64,000 nt of DNA from Alopecurus myosuroides (GCA_028641055.1 CM054058.1:86935927-86999926), one strand, 5' to 3'; shown: positions 22,093-34,200, counted from the stretch's first letter. Notes: generated by a model not told the origin, from the sequence alone. Program-made: numbers and translations.

Positions 22093-22552
22093 GCTACTTA
22101 ACATTCCGCCACAGAAAAATAAAGAATAAAAACTAACTACTTAGCTGGGGTGAAGAACTCACGTGATACACGTGATACAAGGCCTTCTACAGCTGCTAGC
22201 TAAGTGGACACGACCGGATCACAGATGGCACACTACGCTCGCTAACTTACTTCGCATGCACGTGCTGTCGTGGCAAAAAGAAGACTTCGAGCGGTCACGC
22301 GGCAGAACGCTGTCTTGATTTTTAGTCCCATATCGTCTAGCGACAAGCAGAACCGCCTACTTAAATAGCACCCCACGATCCAAAGTGTACCAGCAAGATG
22401 ATCGATCATCGTACCGTAGAAGAGCTATTCTGCATTGTACCAGCGACCTGATTAAACAACAGAAGAACCCCGCACAGCTCTCCTCCCCTCGTCGTCTCGC
22501 ACCGCACCCGCACCTTTTTTTTCCCGTCACGTCCCCACAGCTCCACCACGGT
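22093..22552. other. Non-repetitive spacer
   Basis: Balanced-GC DNA with TACTTAAATAGCACCCCACG at about 22358-22377, which could be a promoter-like TATA variant, but no supported gene follows it. The palindromic phrase CACGTGATACACGTGATAC occurs at 22162. Confidence 0.35.
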
Positions 22553-22690
22553 GCCCAGTCGGCGATTCCTAGGCTATCTCCGAAGGTATGTTTGCATTGG
22601 TGACCCTATTTCATGCGGGTCCAACCCATCTTCGACCGGCCCCGAAACCATCCCTATACATCTGGGCGGACGATCCCGACACCGACCACA
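22553..22690 (+). repeat. Dispersed repeat flanking the GTTCC arrays, right copy
   Basis: Counterpart of 18720-18860 (CCCAGTCGGCGATTCCTAGG, CTATCTCCGAAGG, TCTGGGCGGAC). It also forms the left edge of the probable Harbinger-derived element. Confidence 0.7.
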
Positions 22691-23040
22691 ACAAAAACAC
22701 CTATCCAACCGTGTTCCCTAAACTTTGGTTCAAACCTATTGGGTGTCAATAGGTTTCCGGCAATTTTCAAAACCAATCCATTTGTGAGGCGAGTTTGGAG
22801 TCGCCCGATCTGCCACACACACGCATTGACAACACCGGCCCCACGAGGGCTAACCAGCGCCCCGCTTGTCTTCTCCGCATTCATATTCCACCTGCCGGTC
22901 CTCCGCTCGAGGAGGCTCTCTCCGCCTACAATACCTGGGTTGGAGCCAAACCCCACACATACCTCTTCCCGTCGCCGTCTCGCGTTGTAAGCGGACCTTT
23001 CTTCCACACCTCTTCCACGTCCCCACGGCTCCACCACCAT

Positions 23041-23547
23041 GCCTCACCAGCTTGTGAAGACTTATGCAATGCTCACTCTGCAGCGCATGTCATAGATCTA
23101 TGCGGAGGCGAAAGCCCAAGCGAAGGCGGAGGCCATCGCAGATCGAAGCACAATAGCTCAATGCGGAGGCCCTGAAAACCGTCCCAATGACGACGGCACA
23201 GTTTCGCCTTGACCTGGCCAAGGTGGAGGCAGGGGACAATATCAAGGCCGAGTTCGAAGAGCACCACGCGATGTAGGAGCACGTAAAGGCCTAGGCAGCG
23301 GACCGTCTCTTGGTGGATCAGTTTATCCAAGACGACGGCTTCGTCACGAAGCAGTTTAAAGTGAAGTTGTAGATCACGGATGGCCTCACCATCAATGGGG
23401 ACTCGACCGAATTCGGCTCTGGTGCCTCCAAGAATGGTGAGGACAGCAGGGAGTTCACTGACGACGAGGAAATGTTTCGGAACAACAACGAGGACGACAA
23501 CTCCCACTCAAGGTTCAATGTGATCCCCAACTCCTACAAGAAGTAGT
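23041..23547 (+). pseudogene. Decayed coding segment with Ala/Glu-rich start and acidic Asn/Asp-rich end
   Basis: Starting at ATG 23041 a frame reads MPHQLVKTYAMLTLQRM and is soon stopped. Restarting frames show AEAKAQAKAEAIAD and later SREFTDDEEMFRNNNED followed by SRFNVIPNSYKK, ending in TAGTAG at about 23547. Several in-frame stops and at least one frame change occur. The family is not identified with confidence. It could be the accessory ORF of the surrounding element. Confidence 0.4.
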
Positions 23548-23849
23548 AGTATAGGAGTAATACTCTACATAATGTACGTAGTTTAAATTTATGTTTCTAT
23601 GTTGCATGGTTTATTGTAATTTGGTATCAACAAAATGAGCACCGTGGTTGTGGATGTGCACATTTGGGGTTTGTCCGGGCATGGGAGGGGGGGGGCGAAT
23701 GTGGGAGCGAGGTGGTGGTTGTTGGAGATGCTCCAAGTGAGCAATTTGATTTTTTGTTTTCTTATTTTTTAATTTGTCCCTAGTTTTTGTTGTCTTGCGT
23801 ATTGTTTCTCTTCCTTTTGTTTTCGTATTTATTTATTATAGATGGGTTA

Positions 23850-23953
23850 TGTGGGAATGCCCAATGGACCTCTCACCGTGAGGATACCAGGTGCGGCCCA
23901 AGTACAAGATCTTTCTAGAAGGCCCGCGGAGACGCCGAAGCCCCCAGCCAGTC
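23850..23953 (+). repeat. LTR of element E, left piece
   Basis: It begins TGTGGGAATGCCC and is cut at 23953 by element D. The target CAGTC occurs here (23949-23953) and again at 48930-48934. The other piece is 48935-49321. Confidence 0.65.
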
Positions 23954-24951
23954 TGAACGGATAGTATGGACACCTAGAGGGGGGGCGTGAATAGGTGATG
24001 CGACCAATTTTAATTTTTCTTCAAGATTAGTCTTGACACAAAGGTAAACTCTCTAGATAATGCAACTAAGATGAATTTACCTATATGACAAGAACAACAA
24101 TAAATACAATACAAGTAAGGTAAAGGAAAGGGAAGGAGATAACCGAAGACGGAAGCACGCGGAGACATGATGTATTCCCGAGTTCCTCCTTGTTAAGGGA
24201 GTACATCTCGTTGGGGGGGTGTGAGTTTCGCCACGAAGGTCTACTAAACGCCACAAAGGCCTCACCCTATTCTCCGATGAACCCAGCCACAAAGGCATAG
24301 TCCACCTTCCATTATTGATCCCCTTTGAGGCGAGAATCAGATCCTTTACAAACTAGTTTGGGGCACACACCCACAACCAAATTGGGGGCTCCGAACAATC
24401 ACATGAATCACCAAGAGAGACATCATGTCTAGGTTCTCCACAAGAGGAAACCCTAGACTAGTTCCCCTCAAGCAAATGAGGGGGGAAATGAAATCCTATT
24501 TGTGAAGACGTAGATTGGGGCCTTCTCCTTCAATCCTCCAAAGATCAACACTTTTGGGTGGAGGGATTGAGAGATCTAGCAAGGTGGGTGAGCTTTAGCA
24601 ATGGTGAGATCTATTCTGGACGAGTTGACTTAAGGTAGTGGAGGAGAGGGGGTATTTATACCCGTCATAACTTTTAGAGCCGTTGGAGAATTTTCTGCCA
24701 AAGTGACATCGGAGACTCCGGTGTAAAGCCCGGAGACTCCGGTCTCAGAAATTCGCCAGTCTTCATACCGGAGACTCCGGACAGAATCCGATATGTCTCC
24801 GGTGTGGTTACAGCGGGTGACACCACACCTCCGGCACTGCTATCTTCTCGAGAATCCACCAGTCCACAGACTCCAGTGTAAACTTCTTTGTGTCTTCACT
24901 TCTTCACGTAGACTCTTTCTGTGGTTCAACAAGCATCACTTGTGCATGTAG
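23954..24951 (-). repeat. 3' LTR of element D, piece 1 (split by element C)
   Basis: It runs TGAACGGATAGTATGG to ATGTAG. It continues at 38001 after element C. Together the pieces make about 1.4 kb, against 1377 bp for the other LTR. A minus-strand TATA box (TATAAATA) is at 24653-24660. Confidence 0.95.
24947..24951. other. Target-site duplication of element C, left copy (TGTAG)
   Basis: TGTAG directly precedes the element C LTR and is repeated at 38001-38005. The undisturbed order is seen in the other D LTR, where GTGCATGTAGGTTC is uninterrupted (48538-48551). Confidence 0.97.
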
Positions 24952-25827
24952 TGTCGGGGGGCTACCCCCGAGTAGGCATGAGACAAGTGGTAAAACAAGG
25001 ATCAGCGTACTGTTTGTCGGGTAGACGGCTACCCGGATATCTGTATCCGGTATGCGCTACTCGGTGATAAGTATTGAAGGTCAAGAGAAGATAAGGAGGA
25101 AGATTGGTATCATCCGAATAGAGATATGGTGGCCCGAGTAGATGAGAATCAATCCTACTCGGGACACAAAGTCAATGGAGCCGTTCTGACGAGATCCCGC
25201 GTATCCCGCAGCCGTACAGGCGTGCGGTTCAACTTACAAGACACATGATTATTCGCGCTACGGTGCCGGTACAAAGAGTGTAGGCGCCTGTCTTGTCTTT
25301 TCACTGACAGGGGGGACAGGACATGTCAGGAGCCTACTCTGTGAGGCTAACAGAGTGGACATGTCATGTCAGCCGGACGGCGCGACGACTTCTCGCCATA
25401 GCGTCAGCGGGAACACGGAGGCGTGCTCCGTGTCACAGTAGAGGTGTCCCTTCATGTACCTCTTATCGTTGTTTACTCAGCTGAGTACCAGTATATAAGG
25501 TGCCCAGCCCCCTCCTGCGCGAGGGACGTGACCCCAGGGTGCATTTATTGCACGAGCAAGAGCTAGAGGTAGAAAGAGAAGAGAGTGGATACTCGGCTGA
25601 GAGCCTGATTTGTACTGTGGCTACTCGGACATCACATATACATAGAGATAGGCAGGAGTAGGGGTGTTATCTCCACACGAGGGCCCCGAACCTGGGTAGA
25701 TCGAGGTGTTTGCAGTGTTTTTCGTGCGCGTCTACTTGATGTGCGATCCCTCCCCAAATACCTACAGCGTCCATCGGCCCCAACACTTAAGCCATCCCAT
25801 GGCATCTGTCTTCACCACTCTACGACA
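24952..25827 (+). repeat. 5' LTR of element C (876 bp)
   Basis: It runs TGTCGGGGGGCTACCCCCG to CTCTACGACA. It has an intact TATA box at 25492-25499 and many CTACTCGG/CCGAGTAG octamers. The last 29 bp hold the gag start codon (ATG at 25799). Confidence 0.97.
25492..25499 (+). promoter_or_regulatory. TATA box in 5' LTR of element C
   Basis: TATATAAG followed by GTGCCCAGCCCCCTCC. The 3' LTR has TATATGAG at the same place (37666-37673). Confidence 0.7.
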
Positions 25828-28594
25828 GTTGGCGCCCAACGTGGGGCCAGCAGTGCCGCTGGCTGGGGTTCATATTCGGACGGGACCCGTTTCTGCATCG
25901 GGGGAGCGTGTAGTCTGTGGCCTTGTCCAAACATTCAGCTCCTTTGACGTCGTAATCGACAACGCCGGCGATTTCAGCGGCAGGCCCGTGCCTGCAGGCG
26001 GCTCTTTCCTCTCTTTCGGCGCGCACCTGGTCTACGTCACCACCACCGTCATCTGCGAGTTCCCGGAGGAGGTGCTCGTTGCGGATGATCCTCCTGTTGT
26101 ACTCGTTGCCCGCGGGAAGCCAACTGGCTGCTATGCGGACAGCGTGGAGGTGATGATGACGGGCCCGACAATCGATGCCGGGAAAGGCGCGGCCACTGCG
26201 GCTGAGGTCATCGAGGAGCCGGCTGCTGCAAGGGTCCACAAGCCCTACGACATGCCCCGGAACATTCCGGGTTACGTGGCTCCTTCCACGTCAACGGCTA
26301 TACCGGCTGCTCGCGTTGGCGCCACCGAGAAGCTGGGCATGCCGCTTCCCACCGACGCGGACCTCATCGCGTTGAAGGCGCAACTCGAGCAGCAGCGTCA
26401 AGCGCTACTCGCGGAGGTCCATGAGCTGGATAAGGTTAGGCTTGAGCTTAACCTGGATCAAAATGAGTACAACAGGGCGCATGGCTTTACTCCTGTTTCT
26501 AGGCTGCCTAGCAAGCTAGGTACTATCCATCGCAACTTGGGCGCTGAGCTAGCCAGAGATGGTAGGGCTGTTAGTATATCTGCTAGTTTGAACACGCTAG
26601 TAGGCCGAAATACAGTTCCCCTGCCAAAACACTTAGGGCTGCAGAGGCAGTCGCTGCTGAGTTTCCGCATCTCACTGGCGATGCTCGCCCTAGGCAACAG
26701 GATAGGCTCAATGACCTAGTGCTAGAAGCTGGCAGGAAGAACGAGGCTTTCTGGAAAGCCAATCCGGGTGCTGGTGCTTCCCATGTTGTTCACTCGCATG
26801 GGGGCAAGTCGGTGGATCAAGCCTCATCGCCGCTTTCCGGCGGTGAGAGGGCCCTGAGAGTGACCTCTGGGAGAAACAAACAGATGCATGCGCACGACCC
26901 GGCTGTCGCTGGAAAACAGCACGCTGTAGAGCGGCAACCCGACCAGAAACACAACTCTACAGGAGCAGGCTATCAAGCCACTAAAGCTCGCAGCAAGGGG
27001 CATGGAGGAAACCGAGATGGCTCATCTCAGCGTCATGCTGTCAACCCGGTTCGGCAGGGGGTGCAGCCGCAAGCAGTTGTGCCAGCGGTCAACCCGGTTG
27101 CTCAACCCGGTCCTGTGCAACAGGACCGCTATAATGATGGCTACTCGGCGATGGAGCAAGCCGGGTACACTGATCTAAGAGATGTTACTGATCGCCTTGG
27201 TGATCGGATGCTGGAGCCCAATGACGCAAGGTACAAGCTGGAACGGATTCATCGATCTGACCAGATCGAGACGAAGGGGCCACCCGGCCCAAGCTGTTTT
27301 GGCCACCGCATCATGGGAGAGCCTTCCGTGAACAAGGTTCAGCTGGCCAGAGGGACCAAGTGCTACGATGGAAGCACCAAGCCGAATGACTGGCTGAATG
27401 ACTATGTCACCGCGGTGCATATTGCAGGCGGCAACCGGAGATGGGCTGTGAGATACATCCCACAGATGCTGGAGGGCCCTGCCCGGATCTGGCTCAACAA
27501 CCTGCCCAAGGACAACATCAACTGCTTGCTGGACTACTCGGAAGCCTTCATCAGCAATTTCACCAGCACGTACAAGAGGCCGAATAGGCCGCAACAACTG
27601 TCGGCTTGCAAGCAGCGAGAAGAGGAGACGGACCGAGAATACCTTACTCGGTGGAGCACATTGAGGAACACCTGCGAAGGTGTGAATGAGTCACAGGCGA
27701 TCGCTTGGTTTGCTCAAGGCTGTAGGCACGGCAGCATGCTGTGGCAGAAGCTGCAGAGAGAGAAGGAGGAACCAAGATGGCAACAGGCGCCAAGACCCTA
27801 CTCAGCCTCTGATCGATTCCTTTGAGGCGAGAAGGAGGAACCAAGATGGCAACAGGCGCCAAGACCGACAAGACTTCCGCAACAAGCGCCGAGATGACCG
27901 ACCGGATACTCGGTATGGTTCTGAGCAAGTGAATGCTGTGAGCTAGGACACTGCGGCTGCTGGGAGTAGCCAAAGGCAAAAAAACTGGTGGAGCCCATTA
28001 CAGGCAGAACCAGAATCAAGGCCAGGGCTTCAAGAAGCAATACAATGCCCCCAGCAAGGCAACAGCAACCCGGATGCAGGAGATGCTCAGAGATTTATCT
28101 TTGAGAATATGAAGGATGGGCCATGTAGCTTCCATACTCGGCATCCGAGTAGGCCAGCCAACCACACTACCCGGCAATGCAGCTGGTGGGACCGCATCAA
28201 GAGTGAAGGCTTTGGTCAGCTGCCCCCTCCTCCTCCTCTGCCGCCTGCGGGTGCAAATGTGCAGCCTATTCGGGCAGCTGCTCCTAGGACGGCCGTGAAT
28301 CCGAGATGGGAGAATGTGAACCAAGTGGCTCAGGGAGCCAACCGCAACTACAACAAACGCAACAACAACCGCAACTTCTACACCCGCAACAACAAGAGGA
28401 ACAACAACAACAACAATGGCAACAACAACGACGACAATGATGGTGGTGGAGACTGCAACCAGTACCAGGAGCACCATGAGAGCTATATGGTGTTCACCAC
28501 CGAGCCGGATGACAAGCAGTCGCAGCATAGGCGCGCGATGGAGGTGAATGCAGTAATCCCAGATGTGCCTCACTACTTGCACTGGTGCGGCTAG
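25799..28594 (+). pseudogene. gag of element C (frameshifted)
   Basis: The frame opens at ATG 25799 inside the LTR and reads MASVFTTLRQLAPNVGPA through the PBS. A helical segment (LKAQLEQQRQALLAEVHEL) follows. A frameshift at about 26610-26640 moves reading to a second frame that continues to 27825 and contains the retrotransposon gag core (PF03732-type; GSTKPNDWLNDYVTAV, GPARIWLNNLPKDNI). After a short tandem duplication (GGAACCAAGATGGCAACAGG at about 27778 and 27838) the C-terminus at 28109-28594 carries a C-x2-H...C zinc-binding-like motif (CSFHTRHPSRPANHTTRQC), a poly-Pro run and an Asn-rich tail. It would form the particle core. The breaks make it non-functional as it stands. Confidence 0.85.
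25830..25847 (+). other. Primer binding site of element C (tRNA-Lys)
   Basis: TGGCGCCCAACGTGGGGC, two bases after the LTR. It differs at one position from the plant tRNA-Lys(CUU) complement seen in element B (CACC against CAAC). Confidence 0.8.
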
Positions 28595-28618
28595 GAGGTT
28601 ACCTGGTCCAAGGATGAT

Positions 28619-29164
28619 CATCCCAAGATAATGCCCAATCCGGGTTCATATGCACTAGTGGTGGATCCCACCTTCCTGGGGACCAAGAAGAATGTCAAGT
28701 TCAGCAAGGTATCGATCGAGAACGGCATCAGCATCAACATCATGTACCGAGATACCCTGGAGAAGCTCGGCCTTGCCGATAACATGCTGCTACCCAGCAG
28801 GACTACCTTCCATGGCATTGTGCCGAGAGTATCTTGTGCTCCTATCGGCCGCATCTGGATAGATGTGCTATTCGGCACTAGGGAGAACTGCCGCACCGAG
28901 TGCCTGCAGTTCGAAGTTGTTAATCTTCAGAGCCCCTATCATGCTCTACTCGGTAGGCCTGCGCTCACCAAGTTCATGGCCTCAAACCATGCAGCCTACC
29001 TGAAGATGAAGCTACATGGTCCTAATGGTGTCATCACCATCTCGGGTGATTACAAGCGCTCCCTGGATTGCACATCTGCTGGATCTCTGCTGGCAGAGTC
29101 TCTGGTCATCGCTGCTGAGAAGAAGAAGGTACACGAGGTAGTGGCTATGGCTCAGGCAGCTTAA
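28619..29164 (+). CDS. Aspartic protease region of element C with altered active site
   Basis: A 177-codon frame from ATG 28631 has the retropepsin layout: NPGSYALVVDPTF, an active-site loop, then GRIWIDVLFGT and HALLGRPALTKFMA. At the loop element B reads MDGGSSINILY, whereas here it reads IENGISINIMY (about 28714-28740). The catalytic Asp is replaced by Glu and the following Gly by Asn, so the enzyme is very probably inactive. The frame is separated from the RT frame by the stop at 29162. Confidence 0.85.
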   Translation, partial: HPKIMPNPGSYALVVDPTFLGTKKNVKFSKVSIENGISINIMYRDTLEKLGLADNMLLPSRTTFHGIVPRVSCAPIGRIWIDVLFGTRENCRTECLQFEVVNLQSPYHALLGRPALTKFMASNHAAYLKMKLHGPNGVITISGDYKRSLDCTSAGSLLAESLVIAAEKKKVHEVVAMAQAA

Positions 29165-30880
29165 GTCGGCATGCCAGGCATGCCGAGTTCACAGTATGGA
29201 GCCACCTTCCAGGCCTCCCAAGAGACCAAGAAAGTCCAGGTTGACCCTGAGTTCCCAGACCGTGTTGCCATCATTGGCGCCGGGTTGGGAGAGAAATAGG
29301 AAAGCGAGCTCATCCACTTCCTCCGTGAGAATCGGGATGTCTTTGCATGGTCCAATGAGGACCTGCCGGGTGTCCCGAGGGAGTTGGTTGAGCACTTGCT
29401 GCATGTGCACCCAGACGCCAAGCCGATTAAGCAGGCAATGCGCCGCTTTGCGGCAGAGAGAAGAAAGGCTATCGGTGATCAGATCACCAAGTTACTGATA
29501 AGTGGATTCATCATGGAGGTGCTGCATTCGGATTGGCTGGCTAATCCGGTTATGGTTGAGAAGAAGAAGGAGGACCCCAAGGCCGAGACTGCGAGGCGCA
29601 TGTGCGTGGACTACACCGACTTGAACAAGGCCTGCCCCAAGGACCCATTTCCGCTACCCCGCATAGATCGGGTGATCGATTCTACTGCCGGGTGCGAGAT
29701 TTTGTCTTTCATTGATGCGTACTCTTGTTTCCATCAGATACCTCTTAACCCGGCTGATCAAATAAAGACTGCTTTTATTACACCGTACGGGGCTTATTGC
29801 TATCGTGTTATGTGTTTTGGGTTGAGGAATGCTCGAGCTACCTATCAAAGATGCATGCAGAAATGTTTGCATGATCAAATCGTCAAGAATGTGAGGGTGT
29901 ACGTAGATGACATTGTCATCAAAACGAATAAAACCCATATTCTTCTTACGGACATTGAGGAAACCTTTGCCAACTTGTGCAAGTATAGGATGAAACTGAA
30001 TCCGACTAAATGCACCTTTGGCGTTCCGGCTGGCAAGTTACTCGGTTTCTTGGTATCCCGTCGGGGCATTGAGGCCAATCCTTCAAAGATAAAAGCTATA
30101 GAGAACATGTCTTTGCCGAGATCACTGAAGGATGTGCATAAATTCACCGGATGCTTGGCTTCCCTTAGCCGCTTCCTGGGAAGAATGGGCGAGAAGGCTT
30201 TGCCTCTCTATCGGCTCATGAAGAAGGGTGACAAGTTCGTCTGGACGCCGCAAGCTGATGTGGCGTTCAAAGAACTCAAGACCATGCTGGGTAGCGCTCC
30301 CATCCTGGTAAGCCCTCTACCTAAAGAGCCTATGCTGCTCTATATTGCGGCTACCAACCAGGTAGTCAGTGTGGTGATAGTAGTGGAGAGACAAGAGGAA
30401 GGCAAGACTGTGCAGCGGCCAGTATATTATCTCAGTGAGGTGCTATCCAGCTCCAAGCAAAACTACCCGCACTACCAGAAGATGACATATGGCGTGTACC
30501 TGGGTGCCAAGAAGCTCAAGCATTATTTCCAAGAGCATCCCATCACGGTGGTGAGTACCGCTCCCATCTCGGAGATCATGGGCAACAAGGATGCAGGTGG
30601 CAGAGTAGCCAAGTGGGCAATTGAGCTAGCCGCGTACACTCCCCTGTACGTGAGAAGAGAAGCTATCAAGTCACAAACTCTTGCGGATTTCCTGGTGGAT
30701 TGGGCCGAGATGCAGTATGAGCCCCCCTTGCCGGAAACCAACTTCTGGAAGATGCATTTTGACTGCTCCAAAGTAAAGGAAGGGCTTGGTGCTGGCGTGG
30801 TGCTCACGTCAGCCAAGCGTGATCAACTCAAGCTAAGGAAAAAAGGAGTGTCGCAACCGAGTAGGGTGTTCTTTACTTCT
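29165..30880 (+). CDS. Reverse transcriptase-RNase H of element C, truncated
   Basis: A linker region with one stop (29297) leads into an unbroken RT from 29384. Motifs in order are MCVDYTDLNKACPKDPFPLPRID, SFIDAYSCFHQIPL, FITPYGAYCYRVMCFGLRNA, the catalytic YVDD at 29900-29911 and KLLGFLVSRRGIEANP. A Gypsy RNase H follows (APILVSPLPKEPMLLYIAAT to GGRVAKWAIELAAY). A second RNase H begins (KMHFDCSKVKEGLGAGVV), as expected for the dual-RNase H Tat lineage, but stops being recognisable at about 30840. Everything after that, including integrase, is absent. Confidence 0.9.
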
Positions 30881-31200
30881 CTGTTTCTCTTTTTGGCTAA
30901 GTGGTGGGCAGCGTTAGCATGTAATTTTCCAAGTGGCTAAGTATCTGAAACTTGGTTTTCGAAATCTTGTGACTCGACTACCGAAAAGCCACAAGTGGCA
31001 GGTAAGAGCAAAGACGAAAAGACTAAGTGAATGAGAAATGCAACTCAGGGACTTGCGTAATAACACAATCCGGCATTAAGCCAGAATTGTGAAGTGTTCA
31101 TCAAATAAAACTGAGTAGCAAGGAACTTAAACGTATTCATTAAATTTGCACCCGGCATCCCGGGGATCTGATAAGTTGTTCACAGATAAGAATGCAGGAC
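30881..31200. other. Junction region replacing the integrase of element C
   Basis: No integrase motif (HHCC or DDE) occurs between the RNase H fragment and the end of the antisense gene. The 320 bp here are non-coding and contain one CCGAGTAG copy near 30858. Confidence 0.7.
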
Positions 31201-34200
31201 TTAGACAATGGTTGAGGAGGTGTTGTCCATCGCAGTGCTGGTAGGAGCCACTTGATCAGTCGAAGGAGTTGTAGAGGCAGCTTCCGGCGTAGATGAGGTA
31301 GGGGTAGCGGACCCAGGCTCGGAGGCGATAGTGGCGTCTTGGGCAGTAGAGGAACCAGGAAGCGGATAGGCACCAGAGCCGGCGTTCTCGGTAGCAGCTT
31401 CGCTTGAGCTCAACTCGGGAGGAGGTTCGTCAATCACCATCTCGGTGGTGACGACATCCTCCTGAGCTGCGGGCTACGACTCTACTCGGGCCTCCGAGCC
31501 AGTCTCCAACCCGACTTCCTCTGCGCTAGCGCGCTGCTCGGCCTCTGCGTTCTCCGCTGCCTCGTGCTCGGATTCTTCATGTTCTTCTTCCTCTACACCC
31601 TGGTTGCGGTCTTCGCCGACATCGTCCTTGAACTCGGCCTCGCCCTCATCCTCCTCTTCCTCGACATCAGTATCCGGCTCCGTGGGGCCGTCGATGTACT
31701 TGTTCGTTTCTGCCCAGGAAGCGAGCTCATGGGCAATCTCCTTCCGGCGCAGGACGCTATCCGGATCCTTAGTCCATTTTGAGCCATTTCGGCGGGAGCG
31801 AATCCTATCAAGGTTGAGGTTTTCATACCAAGATAGGATGAAGTGCAGAGTTTCGTCTGCTCCTTCCCGGGCTGAGGAAGTGCGCCATTTCTTCAGTTCT
31901 TCTTTGACATGGTCCAAGTTGGTTGCATGTCGATGATGGTGTCTGGAATCTGGCGCTCTGGCCAGAACAGCTTGTGCAGACTCATTGTCGTGGACACCAT
32001 GGTGGTGCCCAGGCCCTTAAGTGATTGCACCCGGGTCTTGAGGCTGACAAGATGATCCTCCATGCTAGAGTTGTCATAAACATTCAACCCTGCTGCTGCT
32101 CTGGCCCTTCTCGCCTTCTCCACGGCGGTCTCAGCAGCAACACTGAGATCCGGGAAGATATCTGGATCGGGAAATGCTGGTACAAATCAGAGAAGGAAAC
32201 CAGAAAAGAAAAGAAACTGAGTAGAAAAAGACAAAAGAGCAAAGACTAGGCAGAGTGAAGAGTAGCGGCTACTCAGAGGCTAGCTCCAGCACAATGGCTC
32301 CCAACTTGGTCGTCCAATCTTCAGCTTCTCAGAGGTTCTTGTCCTGGATACGGCGTGAGTCATTGACAATCCCCTCCAGAGTCATGTTCCCTTCTCGGAG
32401 AGATTGGGTTTCCTTCAGGAGTTCCTGCTTTTTGGCAGCGGCTTTCTTCTCCATCTCATTCTTCTCGGTCACAGCATCAATGGCAGTCTTGAGCGCTTCT
32501 CTAAGCTCAACTTGCATCTTTTCGAACTCTTCCTTCTCGGCCTCGCGCTCCTTCTGCAGCTCGGCCTCTCGGACCTGCACCTTCTGGTGTGCTTCAGCTG
32601 GAGTGATGCATTGCAGATGCTGCTCCCGGAAGTTCTTGTATTCTTCTACGGGTAGAACAACGCTATTTAGCAGAGTAGCCCTGTAAGAGAAAGCAAATGC
32701 AGAGAATAAAGAGAAGGCTCACCTTCCAGAGAAGAGATTTTACTCTGCGCTGAGGCAGGCAAAACTTCACAATCTTGGTGTCTCTCCACCAGGGCCTTGA
32801 GTTCACCTGTAGAGGAGACATCAGTTAAGCAAAAAGCAAAAAATCGGCGTAAGCAAAAAACGCACAAACCAAAATGCTAAGGGCTTACTTTCAATAGAAG
32901 AAAGCTCGAGGGTGTTGTCCAGAGCATTCTTCTCTAAGGCGTCCTTGTCGCTCTTATCAGATTCCAGAACCCGGTTCCGGTCTCTGAGTTGGCGATGCGA
33001 CCAGAGAAGCTGGCGAAAAAGCAAGGTCCTTTCCTGGATGCTATCCTGCAGAGAAGAAGGAAAGTGTATGAGTGTTGGAAGATTTGGCCCGAGTAGATGT
33101 CAACTCGGATGAGCCTCACCTACTCGGCCCGAATCTCGGGGACTGGGGTAGTGGCTAAGAGAAGAAAAGGAGAAAAAGGAAACTAGCAACTCAGAAAATT
33201 CAGAAAGAGAGAAAACACTTACCACATAGCTTTGCTCGATATCCTCAATGGATTTGCACAAGACAAACAGCTTGCTAGCCAGTGTGCTGCAAGGACCAGC
33301 TACCGCCATGTTGAAAGGAACGATGTCGGCCTTGTTCCACTCCAAGCGGTAGTTGTCGAGCTTGCCCAACTCAACACCATCCCAGGAGGCATGGCCAAGT
33401 GCCTCGCCGTCCCAAACTTTCTCGATATGGCCTACCCGGTCCAGGATAGCTGCAATGCCCTCTTCAGGAAGCTCCTCGGTATCCTCGTCGCGGGAAGAAA
33501 ATTCCTTGATGATCAGGGAGTCCTTCTTTCCCTTTGACTTGGAGCGGGTCACGGCCCTTCGCTCTTTGAGAGCAGCTATCCGCTCCACTTCCCGTGACAT
33601 ATGGATCTTGTGGCGCTCCTGCAGCTGCTTCCAGTACTCAGGAAACGTGGGATCAGTCTCCTTCTCGCTGGCACTTGCGCCGGCATCCTGCTCCTCTTCA
33701 GGACCAAAGGTGACATTGGCTGGGACCAGCCTGACGTTCGGGTTGGGAGGTTTCTTCCTCTGGTTCAGGGCCCACTTGGTGTTCTGGGCCGGCTACCCGG
33801 CCTGTCCGTCTTGCGGCGCACCCGGCTGCTGGGGTCCGGAAGGCTTGAAGGGAAGCAACTGCTGCCCAGCCTGTGCGGCACCACGCTTTGGTTGCTGCCG
33901 AGTTGGCACCGCAGCCGTCTTGGCGGGCTTCTGGGATGTCGGCGTGGGAGTTGGCTGAGAAGGCGGAGGCACCTGCTGAGTTGGTGGCGCCTGCGGCTGG
34001 CTAGCCGGTGCAGCATCTGGCTGCACTGCGCCTTGGCGGGGCGTCTCCGCCACGGGATCTTCTACCCGCTGCTCGTCAGCGGGCTCTGGCTGCTCTGCAG
34101 CGTTGTCTTCTGGCTGCTGCTCGGCAGCAACATCTGGCCGCTCCACGGCTGTGTTGTCCTGCTGCTGCTCGGCAGCACGCTCGGTAGTCTCCTCAGTTGT

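Larger units (their letters stand above)
22553..23745 (+). mobile_element. Decayed non-autonomous element, probably PIF/Harbinger-derived
   Basis: The right edge reads GTTTGTCCGGGCATGGGAGG, then GGTTGTTGGAGATGCTCC, which resembles the right end of grass Harbinger elements. The left edge has CTATCTCCGAAGG, partly complementary to the GGAGAT core. The interior holds a decayed coding segment. Terminal repeats and a TSD were not confirmed. Confidence 0.4.

Noticed and set aside
22385..23175. Possible host gene in the GC-rich stretch
   Set aside because: Overlapping short frames on both strands, no domain, and edges that resemble a dispersed transposon family.
25830..25847. tRNA gene fragment
   Set aside because: Only 18 bases match tRNA-Lys, placed two bases after an LTR. 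This is a primer binding site.
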